Below, one piece after another: positions 1 through 8,117 of a stretch of DNA of 24,271 nt. The translations under genes and the position numbers were made by a program. The stretch is from Clostridia bacterium (GTDB taxonomy: Bacteria > Bacillota_A > Clostridia > Lachnospirales > Lachnospiraceae), in the NCBI GenBank assembly GCA_012515365.1, contig JAAYYM010000112.1, positions 1-24,271 on the forward strand. The letters run 5' to 3'. Below the pieces are notes generated by a model. It saw only the letters and a program-made list of their open reading frames with translations. It was not told the origin of the DNA and searched no databases. Position 1 is the stretch's first letter; the number at the start of each line of letters is the position of its first letter.

Positions 1-1
1 C

Positions 2-271
2 AGACTAAAATTGTCAAAGCAGCTTATGAGTAAAAAAAGTCAAAACAGTCTCTATTTATTTGATGAACCGACGACAGGACTTCATTTTTCAGATATTGAA
101 CTGATTCTTAAGCTGATCCAGAAGCTGATTGATGATGGAAATACGGTTGTTGCAATTGAACATAATAAACAGTTTGTTCAAAACAGCGACTGGATGATCG
201 AACTGGGACCTTTTGCAGGGGAGGCCGGAGGCAGTCTGTGCTACCAGGGAACAGGAAATGAAAAAGACTAG
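2..271 (+). CDS. UvrA-type ABC ATPase, C-terminal fragment (5' end outside window)
   Basis: This is the last 89 residues of a UvrA-family protein; the frame is open to the left edge and reads RLKLSKQL from base 2, the usual UvrA sequence before the second Walker B. DEPTTGLHF (Walker B plus D-loop) and VVAIEHN (switch histidine) are intact, so the second ATPase site looks functional. In nucleotide excision repair UvrA is the DNA-damage sensor that loads UvrB. This protein stops shortly after the GG-SLCYQGTG segment and lacks the usual TPEEIA...SYTGxYL tail, and its residues around the motif are divergent. It may therefore be a UvrA paralogue (UvrA2 or a drug-protection type) rather than the housekeeping protein; the missing N-terminal part would decide. 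No clear terminator lies between it and azlC. Confidence 0.85.
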   Translation, partial: RLKLSKQLMSKKSQNSLYLFDEPTTGLHFSDIELILKLIQKLIDDGNTVVAIEHNKQFVQNSDWMIELGPFAGEAGGSLCYQGTGNEKD

Positions 272-329
272 GAATTCATTTGATAATATGCTATTATTTT
301 TCTATTGAAGTTGAAAGAAGTCCTGACAA

Positions 330-1034
330 ATGAGAAAAAATAAGTTTATAACAACATTAAAAGCTGCCTTTCCCCACACCCTCCCTGTTCTAGCCGGATT
401 TCTGGTATTAGGAATCGCTTATGGAGTACTCATGAAGACAAAGGGATACAATGTGATATGGGCAGTTTTAATGAGCGCAATTGCATTTTGCGGGAGTATG
501 CAGTTCGTTGCAATCACGCTGCTAACGACTATATTTTCTCCGGCGCAGGCTTTTATCCTGAGCTTGATGGTAAATGCCAGACATTTATTTTATGGAGTTT
601 CTTTACTCGATAAATATCGTGGACTGGGCAAGGTGCGTCCCTTCTTGATCTATACCATGTGTGATGAAACATTTTCCATTGTATCGAGTGTAGAAGTACC
701 AGAAGGAATTGACCGCAAATATTTCTATTTTATTATTTCCGCTCTAGACTATTTCTATTGGGTGTTCGGCTCCTTTTTGGGTGGAGTTGCAGGTGAATTT
801 GTGAAATTCAATACAAAAGGAATGGATTTCGTACTGACAGCATTGTTTGTTGTTCTGTTTTTAGAACAGATGAAAAAACATGAAAACTGGAAACTTGGTA
901 TCATAGGAATTCTAAGTACAATGTTCGGACTGCTGTTGTTCAAAAGGGATAATTTTGTTATTCCGTCCATGGTGATCATTCTTGTTGTACTACTTGCAAT
1001 TCGTCCGAAATCAGAGCAAGGAGGTGCACCATGA
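330..1034 (+). CDS. azlC: AzlC family branched-chain amino acid exporter, large subunit
   Basis: A 234-residue polytopic membrane protein of the AzlC/YgaZ family. Together with AzlD it forms an exporter for branched-chain amino acids (azaleucine resistance in Bacillus subtilis; the valine/methionine exporter YgaZH in E. coli). Visible family features are the N-terminal FPHTLPVLAGFLVLGIAYG segment, the conserved MQFVAI stretch, the NARHLFYG motif, the DETFSI motif near residue 110 and a hydrophobic C-terminal half. The length matches the family. A purine-rich GAAAGAAG site lies about ten bases before the ATG. The stop overlaps the azlD start by four bases (ATGA), which indicates translational coupling. 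The exact substrate cannot be read from sequence. Confidence 0.93.
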   Translation: MRKNKFITTLKAAFPHTLPVLAGFLVLGIAYGVLMKTKGYNVIWAVLMSAIAFCGSMQFVAITLLTTIFSPAQAFILSLMVNARHLFYGVSLLDKYRGLGKVRPFLIYTMCDETFSIVSSVEVPEGIDRKYFYFIISALDYFYWVFGSFLGGVAGEFVKFNTKGMDFVLTALFVVLFLEQMKKHENWKLGIIGILSTMFGLLLFKRDNFVIPSMVIILVVLLAIRPKSEQGGAP

Positions 1035-1363
1035 CATTAACAGCAGGTCAGACCATGATCATGATCCTTGTGATTGCGCTTGGAACCATGATCACACGTT
1101 TTACAGCATTTGTTTTATTCCCGGAGACGAAAAACCCCCCATCTATCATAACCTATCTCGGAAGTGTACTTCCACCGGCTATGATGGGACTGCTGGTTGT
1201 ATATTGTCTAAAAGACGTTTCTGTAACGCACTCACCTTTTGGTATCCCAGAGGCGATCGCCATCGTATTTTTAGTGTTGATCCATAAATGGAAAGGCAAT
1301 GTACTCTTAAGCATTGGCGGTGCTACGGTTTTCTATATGTTACTTGTACAGTTTATTTTTTAA
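1031..1363 (+). CDS. azlD: AzlD family branched-chain amino acid exporter, small subunit
   Basis: A 110-residue protein with about four hydrophobic segments, the AzlD (PF05437) partner of AzlC. The first helix ends in GTMITRFTAFVLF, the TR-F pattern seen in AzlD/YgaH proteins, and the segment LGSVLPPAMMGLLVVYCL carries the family's LPPA-M motif. AzlD is thought to be needed for assembly of the two-component exporter in the cytoplasmic membrane. The gene starts inside the azlC stop codon, so the two are coupled. An overlapping frame at 982-1287 is longer at the left but is only a shadow. bioY follows after 27 bases with its own ribosome site, so the three genes are probably one transcript. Confidence 0.92.
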   Translation: MTLTAGQTMIMILVIALGTMITRFTAFVLFPETKNPPSIITYLGSVLPPAMMGLLVVYCLKDVSVTHSPFGIPEAIAIVFLVLIHKWKGNVLLSIGGATVFYMLLVQFIF

Positions 1364-1390
1364 ATGATCATATAATTGGAGATATAATCG

Positions 1391-1924
1391 ATGAAAAATC
1401 CATCTTTAAAAATGATTACGATTGTTGCTTTAATGGCGGCGTTACTTTGTGTATTAGGACCATTATCTGTACCAATCGGAGTCATCCCTATTTCATTTAC
1501 GAATCTTGCCATCTGCCTGTTTGTTGTTTTGATCGGTGGAAAAAAGGCATCCGTAAGCTGTGTCATCTATTTATTGATTGGCTTGGTTGGTCTACCTGTA
1601 TTTTCTGGTTTTCAGGGCGGTGCAGGGAAGCTGTTTGGCCCGACGGGCGGATATCTGATCGGATTTATTTTTCTTGCATTGATTTCAGGCTTCTTTGTTG
1701 ATCGATTTGCAGATAAAAAATGGCTACATGCTTTAGGAATGTTTATTGGTACGATTGTATTATACATATTTGGAACAGCATGGTTGTCCTTTCAGAGCGG
1801 AATGTCTTTTGATCAGGCACTCACTGTCGGAGTGATTCCCTTTTTCCCATTTGACATGATTAAAATCCTCATAGCTGTTATGTTCGGACCTATTATTAAA
1901 ACAAGAATTGAACATTTTTTATAA
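1391..1924 (+). CDS. bioY: BioY family biotin transporter, substrate-binding S component
   Basis: A 177-residue, roughly six-helix membrane protein of the BioY family (PF02632), the biotin-binding S component of energy-coupling factor transporters. Diagnostic segments are GPLSVPIGVIPISFTNLAI in the first third, the glycine-rich GLVGLPVFSGFQGGAGKLFG region and GPTGGYLIGF, the most conserved BioY motif. Length is normal. GGAG sits about nine bases upstream of the ATG. No EcfA/EcfT genes are in the window, so it probably uses a shared ECF module encoded elsewhere. I saw no BirA-type operator in the azlD-bioY gap or in front of azlC. The frame ends in a T-rich stretch just before the metY promoter. 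Confidence 0.93.
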   Translation: MKNPSLKMITIVALMAALLCVLGPLSVPIGVIPISFTNLAICLFVVLIGGKKASVSCVIYLLIGLVGLPVFSGFQGGAGKLFGPTGGYLIGFIFLALISGFFVDRFADKKWLHALGMFIGTIVLYIFGTAWLSFQSGMSFDQALTVGVIPFFPFDMIKILIAVMFGPIIKTRIEHFL

Positions 1925-1931
1925 AAAGACG

Positions 1932-1960
1932 TTGACAAAGATTCGCCACTATGTTATTTT
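1932..1960 (+). promoter_or_regulatory. Sigma-A type promoter of metY
   Basis: TTGACA at 1932-1937, a 17-base spacer, then TATTTT at 1955-1960. It lies just after the bioY stop and about 70 bases before the metY start, so metY has its own promoter. The 5' leader is too short for a T-box or SAM riboswitch and none is visible. Confidence 0.75.
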
Positions 1961-2032
1961 TATACCTACAAACCATACTAAACCGATAGGAAAACAATTG
2001 AATGGAAAAAAAATGACGTAGGAGGCAGAATT

Positions 2033-3313
2033 ATGAGTGAAAAAAGAGAATGGAGATTTGAAACAAAGCAGTTACATATCGGACAGGAGGAACCTGATCA
2101 GGTATCGGATGCAAGAGCAGTACCTATTTATCAGACAACATCGTATGTTTTTAAGAACTGCGAACATGCTGCAGCAAGATTTGGATTGACTGATCCGGGC
2201 AATATCTACGGACGTCTGACGAATACCACACAGGATATCTTCGAAAGAAGAATAGCAGCCTTGGAAGGTGGTGTGGCAGCACTTGCAGTGGCATCAGGGG
2301 CAGCAGCCGTGGCTTACACGATTCAGAATCTGGCACAGGCAGGAGATCACATCGTATCAGCACAGACGATTTACGGCGGTACGTATAATCTGTTAGCACA
2401 TACACTTGTACAATATGGGATCACGACAACCTTTGTGGATCCAGATGAAGAGGGCAGCTTTGAACATGCTATTCAGGAAAATACGAAGGCAATTTTCGTA
2501 GAGACCATTGGAAATCCAAATGCGACACTGATTGACTTAAAGAAAGTGGCCAAAATCGCACATGCACATCGCATTCCACTTGTGGTAGATAATACCTTTG
2601 CGACTCCATTTTTATTAAGACCGATTGAGTACGGAGCAGATATCGTTGTACATTCAGCAACCAAATTTATAGGTGGACATGGTACTGCAATTGGAGGTGT
2701 CATTGTAGACAGTGGTAAGTTTGACTGGGAAGCAAGCGGAAAATTCGCATCACTGACGAAGCCGAATCCAAGCTATCATGGCATCAGCTTTACAAAGGCA
2801 GTAGGACCGGCAGCGTTTGTCACCAAGATTCGTGCCATTTTACTGAGAGACACAGGAGCGACGTTATCTCCTGTACATGCATTTATCTTTTTACAGGGTT
2901 TGGAGAGTTTATCCTTACGCGTGGAAAGGCATGTAGAAAATGCACTTAAGGTGGTAGATTATCTGGCCCATCATGACAAGGTAGAAAGCGTAAATCATCC
3001 GTCTCTAACGGATCATCCGCATCATGCGCTCTATCAGGAATACTTTAAGAATGGTGCAGCTTCTATCTTTACTTTTAACATCAAAGGTGGAGAAAAAGAA
3101 GCGCAAGAGTTTATAGATAAGCTTAAGATTTTTTCACTGCTTGCAAATGTGGCAGATGCCAAGTCTCTCGTCATTCATCCGGCAAGCACTACACATTCGC
3201 AGCTGAATGATGACGAGCTTAAAGAGCAGAAGATCGGAAAAAACACAATCCGTCTTTCGATTGGACTTGAACATATAGATGATATTATTGAAGATCTGGA
3301 ACAGGCATTTTAA
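2033..3313 (+). CDS. metY: O-acetylhomoserine sulfhydrylase (aminocarboxypropyltransferase)
   Basis: A 426-residue PLP enzyme of the Cys/Met metabolism family, of the MetY subtype: it converts O-acetylhomoserine and sulfide (or methanethiol) to homocysteine (or methionine). The fold-type I landmarks are in order: IYQTTSYVF near residue 33, the YGRLTNTT segment, the ASGAAA cofactor-phosphate region, VVDNTFATP with the PLP-pyridine aspartate D186, and HSATKFIGGHG with the Schiff-base lysine K211. The roughly 425-residue length and the long insert after the lysine (KFASLTKPNPSYHG) separate MetY from shorter MetB/MetC proteins. A perfect AGGAGG lies about eight bases before the ATG, and the gene has its own promoter. 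It converges on the EIIC gene with a 5-base gap. Confidence 0.94.
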   Translation: MSEKREWRFETKQLHIGQEEPDQVSDARAVPIYQTTSYVFKNCEHAAARFGLTDPGNIYGRLTNTTQDIFERRIAALEGGVAALAVASGAAAVAYTIQNLAQAGDHIVSAQTIYGGTYNLLAHTLVQYGITTTFVDPDEEGSFEHAIQENTKAIFVETIGNPNATLIDLKKVAKIAHAHRIPLVVDNTFATPFLLRPIEYGADIVVHSATKFIGGHGTAIGGVIVDSGKFDWEASGKFASLTKPNPSYHGISFTKAVGPAAFVTKIRAILLRDTGATLSPVHAFIFLQGLESLSLRVERHVENALKVVDYLAHHDKVESVNHPSLTDHPHHALYQEYFKNGAASIFTFNIKGGEKEAQEFIDKLKIFSLLANVADAKSLVIHPASTTHSQLNDDELKEQKIGKNTIRLSIGLEHIDDIIEDLEQAF

Positions 3314-3318
3314 TCGTA

Positions 3319-4386
3319 CTATTTCCCTTGGAGTTCAAGCTTCATATCCCCATCCTTGATCCAGCCGCGCTTACGCATAAAAGTAGAAACGAAAAGTGCA
3401 ATGATGGCTGGAAGGATAAAATGTAATATCAGGATTTTAATCAAAACCATGCTGCCGGATTCAGTCTGGGTCATGACCTGCCAGGTCATGATCTGACCAA
3501 CGAGTCCGGCAGTTCCCATTCCGGAGCCGGTTGCATTACTTGTCATTTTAAATAAAAGGGTGGAAACAGGTCCAAGGACTGCACTTGCAATGATGGCAGG
3601 CAGCCAGATGATCGGCTTTTTCATAATATTAGGTACCTGAAGCATAGACGTACCAATACCTTGCGCCAATAATCCCCCTGTCTTATTTTCTTTATAGCTT
3701 GCAAAAGCAAAACCTATCATATTACAACAGCATCCCACTGTTGCCGCACCTGCTGCGAGTCCACTTAGATTCAGAACGATGCCAAGTGCTGCTGAGCTGA
3801 TCGGAAGTGTCAGGATCATTCCCATTAATACAGAAACGACAATTCCCATGAGAAATGGCTGCTGCTCTGTGCCCCAGTTAATGATAGAACCAAGAGTTGT
3901 CATAAAAGCACTGATGGGAGGTCCAACTAACAGACCAACGATAGAACCGGATACAATTCCGCAAAAAGGTGTGATAATGATATCAAGCTTCGTTTTTCCC
4001 GATACAAGATGGCCGATTTCAATCGCTGCCATGGCGGCAACGAATGCACCAAGTGGTTCGCCCGGACCGGCGAGTGTTGTTACCCCATCAACAAATACAG
4101 TGCCTGCTATTATTTTTCCAGCATAACCACCAATCATAGCGGCAGTTACTGCGGACAAAGTCACAAGTGAACTTTCTTTAAATTTGCATGCGACACCGAC
4201 ACCGATTCCGGCACTGGTGAGTGAAGATGCCATTTGACCAAAGAGTACAATAAAAGCCCCAATGTCACCGCCGATAAAGCTGCCAAGCTGCTTGATGATG
4301 GTACCAATGATTAATGTTGCAAACAGTCCGAATGCCATTCCTGACAGACCGTCAATAAAGATATGGTTCAGTATTTTTTTTAACAT
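3319..4386 (-). CDS. PTS EIIC-like membrane protein (PTS_EIIC_2 family)
   Basis: A 355-residue very hydrophobic protein with about nine or ten membrane segments. It resembles the PF13303 (PTS_EIIC_2) group: LSGMAFGLFATLIIGTI at the N-terminus, a central ITPFCGIVSG segment and the GAATVGCCCNMIGFA motif with three adjacent cysteines (219-221). Family members are annotated as sugar-specific PTS permeases, but most are orphans without EIIA or EIIB partners, and this gene likewise has none nearby. The substrate is unknown and phosphotransfer is unproven. The start is supported by a G-rich ribosome site about eight bases upstream and by a good promoter at 4427-4455. It is divergent from the glycerol operon and convergent with metY, so it is probably monocistronic. 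Confidence 0.82.
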   Translation of the reverse strand: MLKKILNHIFIDGLSGMAFGLFATLIIGTIIKQLGSFIGGDIGAFIVLFGQMASSLTSAGIGVGVACKFKESSLVTLSAVTAAMIGGYAGKIIAGTVFVDGVTTLAGPGEPLGAFVAAMAAIEIGHLVSGKTKLDIIITPFCGIVSGSIVGLLVGPPISAFMTTLGSIINWGTEQQPFLMGIVVSVLMGMILTLPISSAALGIVLNLSGLAAGAATVGCCCNMIGFAFASYKENKTGGLLAQGIGTSMLQVPNIMKKPIIWLPAIIASAVLGPVSTLLFKMTSNATGSGMGTAGLVGQIMTWQVMTQTESGSMVLIKILILHFILPAIIALFVSTFMRKRGWIKDGDMKLELQGK

Positions 4387-4426
4387 TACATTTCCCCCCT
4401 ATATTGCCTTGATAGATTCGTTCTGA

Positions 4427-4455
4427 ATTATACATGAAAAAGACTGTCTGTACAA
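4427..4455 (-). promoter_or_regulatory. Promoter of the PTS EIIC-like gene
   Basis: On the minus strand: TTGTAC (4450-4455), a 17-base spacer, TATAAT (4427-4432). The -10 lies about 40 bases before the start codon. The -35 element is inside the dyad at 4444-4467. Confidence 0.7.
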
Positions 4456-4467
4456 GTGTAAAGACAG
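4444..4467. promoter_or_regulatory. 24-bp inverted repeat, candidate operator
   Basis: CTGTCT-n-TAC-AAGT-GTA-n-AGACAG: nine of ten arm positions pair. It covers the -35 of the leftward promoter and ends about 33 bases upstream of the rightward extended -10, so one bound regulator could affect both divergent units. Regulator identity is unknown. Confidence 0.5.
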
Positions 4468-4499
4468 AGAAAGAATTTGTTCCTATAAAGGTTTTGATT

Positions 4500-4508
4500 T
4501 GGTATAAT
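4500..4508 (+). promoter_or_regulatory. Extended -10 promoter of the aldo/keto reductase-glycerol operon
   Basis: TGGTATAAT at 4500-4508 is a perfect extended -10 (TGnTATAAT). No good -35 is seen at the normal distance, only a TTGTTC-like hexamer that is too far upstream. Transcription should begin near 4515, which excludes the in-frame ATG at 4507 as the start codon. Confidence 0.75.
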
Positions 4509-4539
4509 GGTAGAAAGCAAAAAGAAAGGTCGTGGACGC

Positions 4540-5565
4540 ATGCCACAGGTAACATTAGGATGTACATTAATTCAATCAGAAAAAAGCGGATTTGGTGCAT
4601 TGCCGATTCAGCGGATTTCTTATGAAGAAGCAGCAAAACTATTAAGAAAAGCATATGATGCAGGTATTACTTTTTATGATACAGCACATGCTTATAGTGA
4701 CAGTGAAGAAAAGATCGGAAGAGCACTTAGCGATGTCAGAAATCATATTCATCTTGCTACAAAGTCTATGTGTCAGACACCGGACACATTTTGGGAAGAG
4801 CTTGAGACTAGTCTGCGCAGTCTGAACACAGATTATATAGATATTTACCAGTTTCACAATAAAGCGGTTTGCCCGAGACCTGGAGACGGCAGCGGGCTTT
4901 ATGAAGCCATGCTGGAGGCAAAAAAGCAAGGAAAGATTCGCTTTATCGGTTTGACAAGCCATCGGGTTGATATCGCTAAAGAAGCTGCGCAGTCAGGGCT
5001 TTATGATACAGTTCAGTATCCGTTTTGCTATCTGGCAATCGATGAAGAAATCGAACTTGTAAATCTATGTAAAGAAAAGAATGTTGGTTTTATTGCCATG
5101 AAAGCGTTGTCGGGCGGACTGATCACCAATTCGGCAGCGGCATACGCGTGGCAGCTGCAGTATGATCATGCACTCCCGATCTGGGGAGTCCAAAAAGAAA
5201 GTGAATTAGATGAATTTATTTCTTATATAAAAAATCCTCCGGTATTGAATGATGAATTGAGAGCTGTGATCGAGAAGGATCAGAAGGAACTAATCGGTGA
5301 ATTCTGTAGATCCTGTGGCTATTGCATGCCATGTCCGAAGGGAATTGAGATCAGAACCTGTGCCAGAATGATCCAGCTGATCAGACGTGCACCGTCAGAG
5401 AGCTTTCTCACAGAAGATGCACAAAAAATGATGATGAAAATAGAGGAGTGCATCAATTGTGGACAATGTAAGAAAAAATGTCCTTACCATCTGGACACCC
5501 CGACTCTTTTGAAAAAGAATCTGGAGGATTATAAAAATATTCTGGCAGGAACTGTGAAGGTCTGA
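4540..5565 (+). CDS. Aldo/keto reductase with C-terminal [4Fe-4S] ferredoxin domain
   Basis: A 341-residue NAD(P)H-dependent aldo/keto reductase TIM barrel fused to iron-sulphur clusters. The catalytic tetrad is visible as D47 (FYDTAH), Y52, K75 (LATKS) and H106 (QFHN). The C-terminus holds C256/C259/C262/C265 (CRSCGYCMPCP) and a ferredoxin motif C304/C307/C310/C314 followed by proline, typical of the clostridial Fe-S subgroup, for which few substrates are known. The longer frame begins at 4507, but that ATG overlaps the TATAAT box. The ATG at 4540 has an AGAAAGG site ten bases upstream and gives the usual MPQVTLG N-terminus. It heads the glycerol operon, 25 bases before the GlpA-like gene, which suggests a role in glycerol, dihydroxyacetone or aldehyde redox; that role is an inference. 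Confidence 0.9.
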   Translation: MPQVTLGCTLIQSEKSGFGALPIQRISYEEAAKLLRKAYDAGITFYDTAHAYSDSEEKIGRALSDVRNHIHLATKSMCQTPDTFWEELETSLRSLNTDYIDIYQFHNKAVCPRPGDGSGLYEAMLEAKKQGKIRFIGLTSHRVDIAKEAAQSGLYDTVQYPFCYLAIDEEIELVNLCKEKNVGFIAMKALSGGLITNSAAAYAWQLQYDHALPIWGVQKESELDEFISYIKNPPVLNDELRAVIEKDQKELIGEFCRSCGYCMPCPKGIEIRTCARMIQLIRRAPSESFLTEDAQKMMMKIEECINCGQCKKKCPYHLDTPTLLKKNLEDYKNILAGTVKV

Positions 5566-5590
5566 GTGCCAGGACCGGCAAAGGAGAAGT

Positions 5591-7063
5591 ATGTACGATG
5601 TAATCATAATCGGCGGAGGCGTATGCGGATGCGCGATCGCCAGAGAATTATCACGATATCAGACAAAGGTGGGGCTAATAGAGAAACATGCTGACCTGTG
5701 TGAGGGGACATCAAAAGCGAACAGTGGAATTGTGCATGCCGGACATGATGCGAAACCGGGAACGCTTAAGGCACAGATGAATGTGCGTGGCAGCCGGATC
5801 ATGGAAGAACTGTCAAAGACTTTGGATTTTTCCTATCAAAAGAATGGATCACTAGTACTGTGTTTTGATGAAGAAAAGCGGCCGGAACTTAATAGGCTGC
5901 TAGATCAGGGAATCCAGAATGGAGTCAGAAATTTAAGGATTATCGAACAGGATGAGCTTAGGCACTTAGAACCAAATATTCATGAGCAGGCGGTTGCTGC
6001 GTTATATGCTCCGGAGGGTGGGATTGTGTGTCCGTTTGAGCTGACCATTGCATTAGCAGAAAATGCTTATGAGAATGGGGTGACATTCAAATTTGGAACA
6101 CAGGTAACAGATATACAAAGAGAATCGGAACTATACTGTGTGAAAACGACAACAGGAACATTTTCATCAAGAGCTGTCGTAAATGCTGCGGGAGTCTATG
6201 CAGACCTGATCCATCAGATGGTATGTAAGACGCCTCTTAATATCATACCGAGAAAGGGTGAGTACTGTCTGTTTGATAAACAGGCAGGACAACTTGTTGC
6301 GCATACGATATTCAGACTTCCTACCGAAAAAGGAAAAGGTGTATTGGTGACTCCAACGGTACATGGGAATCTTTTAGTCGGACCGAATGCAAATGAGCAG
6401 GAATCAAAAGACGATATCAGTACAAGCAGTCATGGAATACAGGATATTTTAAGTCAGGGAGCACAGAGTGTAAATTCCTTACCACTTAAGCAGGTGATTA
6501 CTTCTTTTGCAGGTCTGCGTGCGCATGAATCCGGCGGTGATTTTATTTTGGAAGAATCAAAAGAAGCCAGTAGATTTTTTGAGGTTGCAGGTATTTCTTC
6601 ACCCGGATTAAGTGCGGCCCCGGCAATCGGCGAGTATATTGCTGCATTGGTCAGGGATTCATTAGGATTAGAGCCAAAGCAAGACTTTCGCGAAACACGT
6701 AAGGGGATTTTTCATATGGCAACGGCGTCATTGTCTAAGCAGCAGGAGCAGATTAAAAAGGATGCAGCATATGGAAGAGTAATCTGCAGATGTGAGATGG
6801 TTACAGAGGGTGAAATCCTAGACGCTATTCACCGCCCACTTGGAGCGACTACATTAGATGGAGTGAAACGTCGCACCAGAACTGGCATGGGACGCTGTCA
6901 GGCAGGCTTTTGTTCCCCAAAGGTACATGAAATACTTGAAAGAGAGCTTAGGCTTTCGCCATTTCAGGTCACAAAATCAGGAGGCGGTTCCTATCTGTTG
7001 TGTGAGGATAATAAAGATTCATTATCGAATGTGACAGAGGATACAGGGAGGTCAGAGCAATGA
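5591..7063 (+). CDS. GlpA-like FAD-dependent glycerol-3-phosphate dehydrogenase with BFD [2Fe-2S] domain
   Basis: A 490-residue flavoprotein. The N-terminus shows the dinucleotide-binding VIIIGGGVCGCAIAREL and then the DAO-family SGIVHAGHDA motif; the C-terminal part has a second FAD contact (GISSPGLSAAPAIGEY). From about residue 395 there is a BFD-like [2Fe-2S] domain with CRC (C399, C401) and C436/C441 (GMGRCQAGFCSP). This layout is that of anaerobic GlpA, which oxidises sn-glycerol-3-phosphate to dihydroxyacetone phosphate. It is followed with a four-base overlap by a GlpB-like oxidoreductase and then by a DUF1667 protein; the same trio occurs next to glpK in several Clostridia. AAAGGAG lies about six bases before the ATG. 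Electron acceptor and exact substrate are not shown by sequence, though glpK downstream makes glycerol-3-phosphate the natural choice. Confidence 0.88.
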   Translation: MYDVIIIGGGVCGCAIARELSRYQTKVGLIEKHADLCEGTSKANSGIVHAGHDAKPGTLKAQMNVRGSRIMEELSKTLDFSYQKNGSLVLCFDEEKRPELNRLLDQGIQNGVRNLRIIEQDELRHLEPNIHEQAVAALYAPEGGIVCPFELTIALAENAYENGVTFKFGTQVTDIQRESELYCVKTTTGTFSSRAVVNAAGVYADLIHQMVCKTPLNIIPRKGEYCLFDKQAGQLVAHTIFRLPTEKGKGVLVTPTVHGNLLVGPNANEQESKDDISTSSHGIQDILSQGAQSVNSLPLKQVITSFAGLRAHESGGDFILEESKEASRFFEVAGISSPGLSAAPAIGEYIAALVRDSLGLEPKQDFRETRKGIFHMATASLSKQQEQIKKDAAYGRVICRCEMVTEGEILDAIHRPLGATTLDGVKRRTRTGMGRCQAGFCSPKVHEILERELRLSPFQVTKSGGGSYLLCEDNKDSLSNVTEDTGRSEQ

Positions 7064-8043
7064 AGAAGGATCTTGTGATTATCGGAGGCGGACCGGCAGG
7101 ACTTGCTGCTGCATTAGCAGCATATGAAGCAGGCGTAAAGGAAGTACTGATCCTTGAAAGGGATCTGGAATTAGGTGGAATACTTAACCAGTGCATTCAT
7201 AATGGGTTTGGGCTTCATACGTTCAAAGAGGAGCTGACAGGACCGGAATACGCAGCTCGATATATTGAGCGTGTCAAGCAGACTAAAATCGAATATTTGC
7301 TTGATACGATGGTGGTAGATATCGATCAATCAAAAAACGTAACAGCTATGAACCGTGAACAGGGAATCATTCAGATAGAGGCCAAGGCAATTATCCTGGC
7401 AATGGGATGCCGTGAGCGTACACGAGGTGCACTGAATATTCCGGGATATCGACCAGCAGGAATTTATACAGCTGGAACGGCACAGTATTATGTAAACATA
7501 AAAGGGAAATTGCCGGGGCGTGAAGTCGTGATTCTGGGATCCGGTGATATCGGTCTGATCATGGCACGCAGAATGACACTTGAGGGTGCAAAGGTAAAAC
7601 TTGTAGCAGAGATTATGCCAAAATCAGGCGGACTTAAGCGAAATATTGTCCAGTGTCTGGATGATTTTCATATTCCGCTGTTATTAAATCACACGGTTGT
7701 TGATATTCATGGAAAAGAGCGGCTTTGTGGTGTTACGATCGCGAAAGTGGATGAATCACTCAAACCGATTCTTGAAACACAGGAATATATTCCCTGTGAT
7801 ACATTACTTTTGTCAGTTGGGTTGATCCCGGAGAATGAGTTATCGGCAGGTCTAGGCATACAATTTGATCCGAAAACATCACTCCCTGTCGTAGATGATC
7901 ATCTACAGACGAGTCATCCGGGTGTTTTTGCATGTGGAAATGTCCTGCATGTACACGATCTGGTTGATCATGTATCAAAAGAGGCAGACAAGGCGGGAGC
8001 CTTTGCAGCTGCATATATCAGTCAACCAGAAGCAGAGAAATAA
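7060..8043 (+). CDS. NAD(P)/FAD-dependent oxidoreductase, GlpB-like partner subunit
   Basis: A 327-residue pyridine nucleotide-disulphide-type oxidoreductase with two Rossmann motifs: IIGGGPAGLAAALAAYEAG at residues 7-25 for FAD and VVILGSGDIGLIMARRM from residue 156 for NAD(P). C45 lies in the strongly conserved GGILNQCIHNGFG and C117 in LAMGCRER, both hallmarks of this subgroup. A C-terminal GVFACGNV segment is the second FAD site. It lacks the CxxxxC active disulphide of thioredoxin or lipoamide reductases. Genes of this type always sit between GlpA-like and DUF1667 genes in this operon, and the ATGA overlap with the upstream gene argues for a complex. It probably passes electrons between the GlpA flavin and NAD; this is inferred. 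A 74-base gap follows with no feature beyond the next ribosome site. Confidence 0.85.
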   Translation: MKKDLVIIGGGPAGLAAALAAYEAGVKEVLILERDLELGGILNQCIHNGFGLHTFKEELTGPEYAARYIERVKQTKIEYLLDTMVVDIDQSKNVTAMNREQGIIQIEAKAIILAMGCRERTRGALNIPGYRPAGIYTAGTAQYYVNIKGKLPGREVVILGSGDIGLIMARRMTLEGAKVKLVAEIMPKSGGLKRNIVQCLDDFHIPLLLNHTVVDIHGKERLCGVTIAKVDESLKPILETQEYIPCDTLLLSVGLIPENELSAGLGIQFDPKTSLPVVDDHLQTSHPGVFACGNVLHVHDLVDHVSKEADKAGAFAAAYISQPEAEK

Positions 8044-8117
8044 ATGAAATCTGTTTTGAGGATTATGAGTTTCGCAATTGTCGGAATGAATTCAGAAGAG
8101 CGAGGAGGTATAGGTAA

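Noticed and set aside
982..1701. Frames at 982-1287 and 1288-1701 in the azlD/bioY region
   Set aside because: They are out-of-frame shadows; the AzlD and BioY frames carry the family motifs.
1961..2032. Riboswitch or T-box in the metY leader
   Set aside because: The leader is about 65 bases, without a stable hairpin, T-box sequence or terminator.
4507..4539. Longer N-terminus of the aldo/keto reductase from the ATG at 4507
   Set aside because: That ATG overlaps the TATAAT box and would lie upstream of the transcript start; the 4540 ATG fits both the ribosome site and the family.
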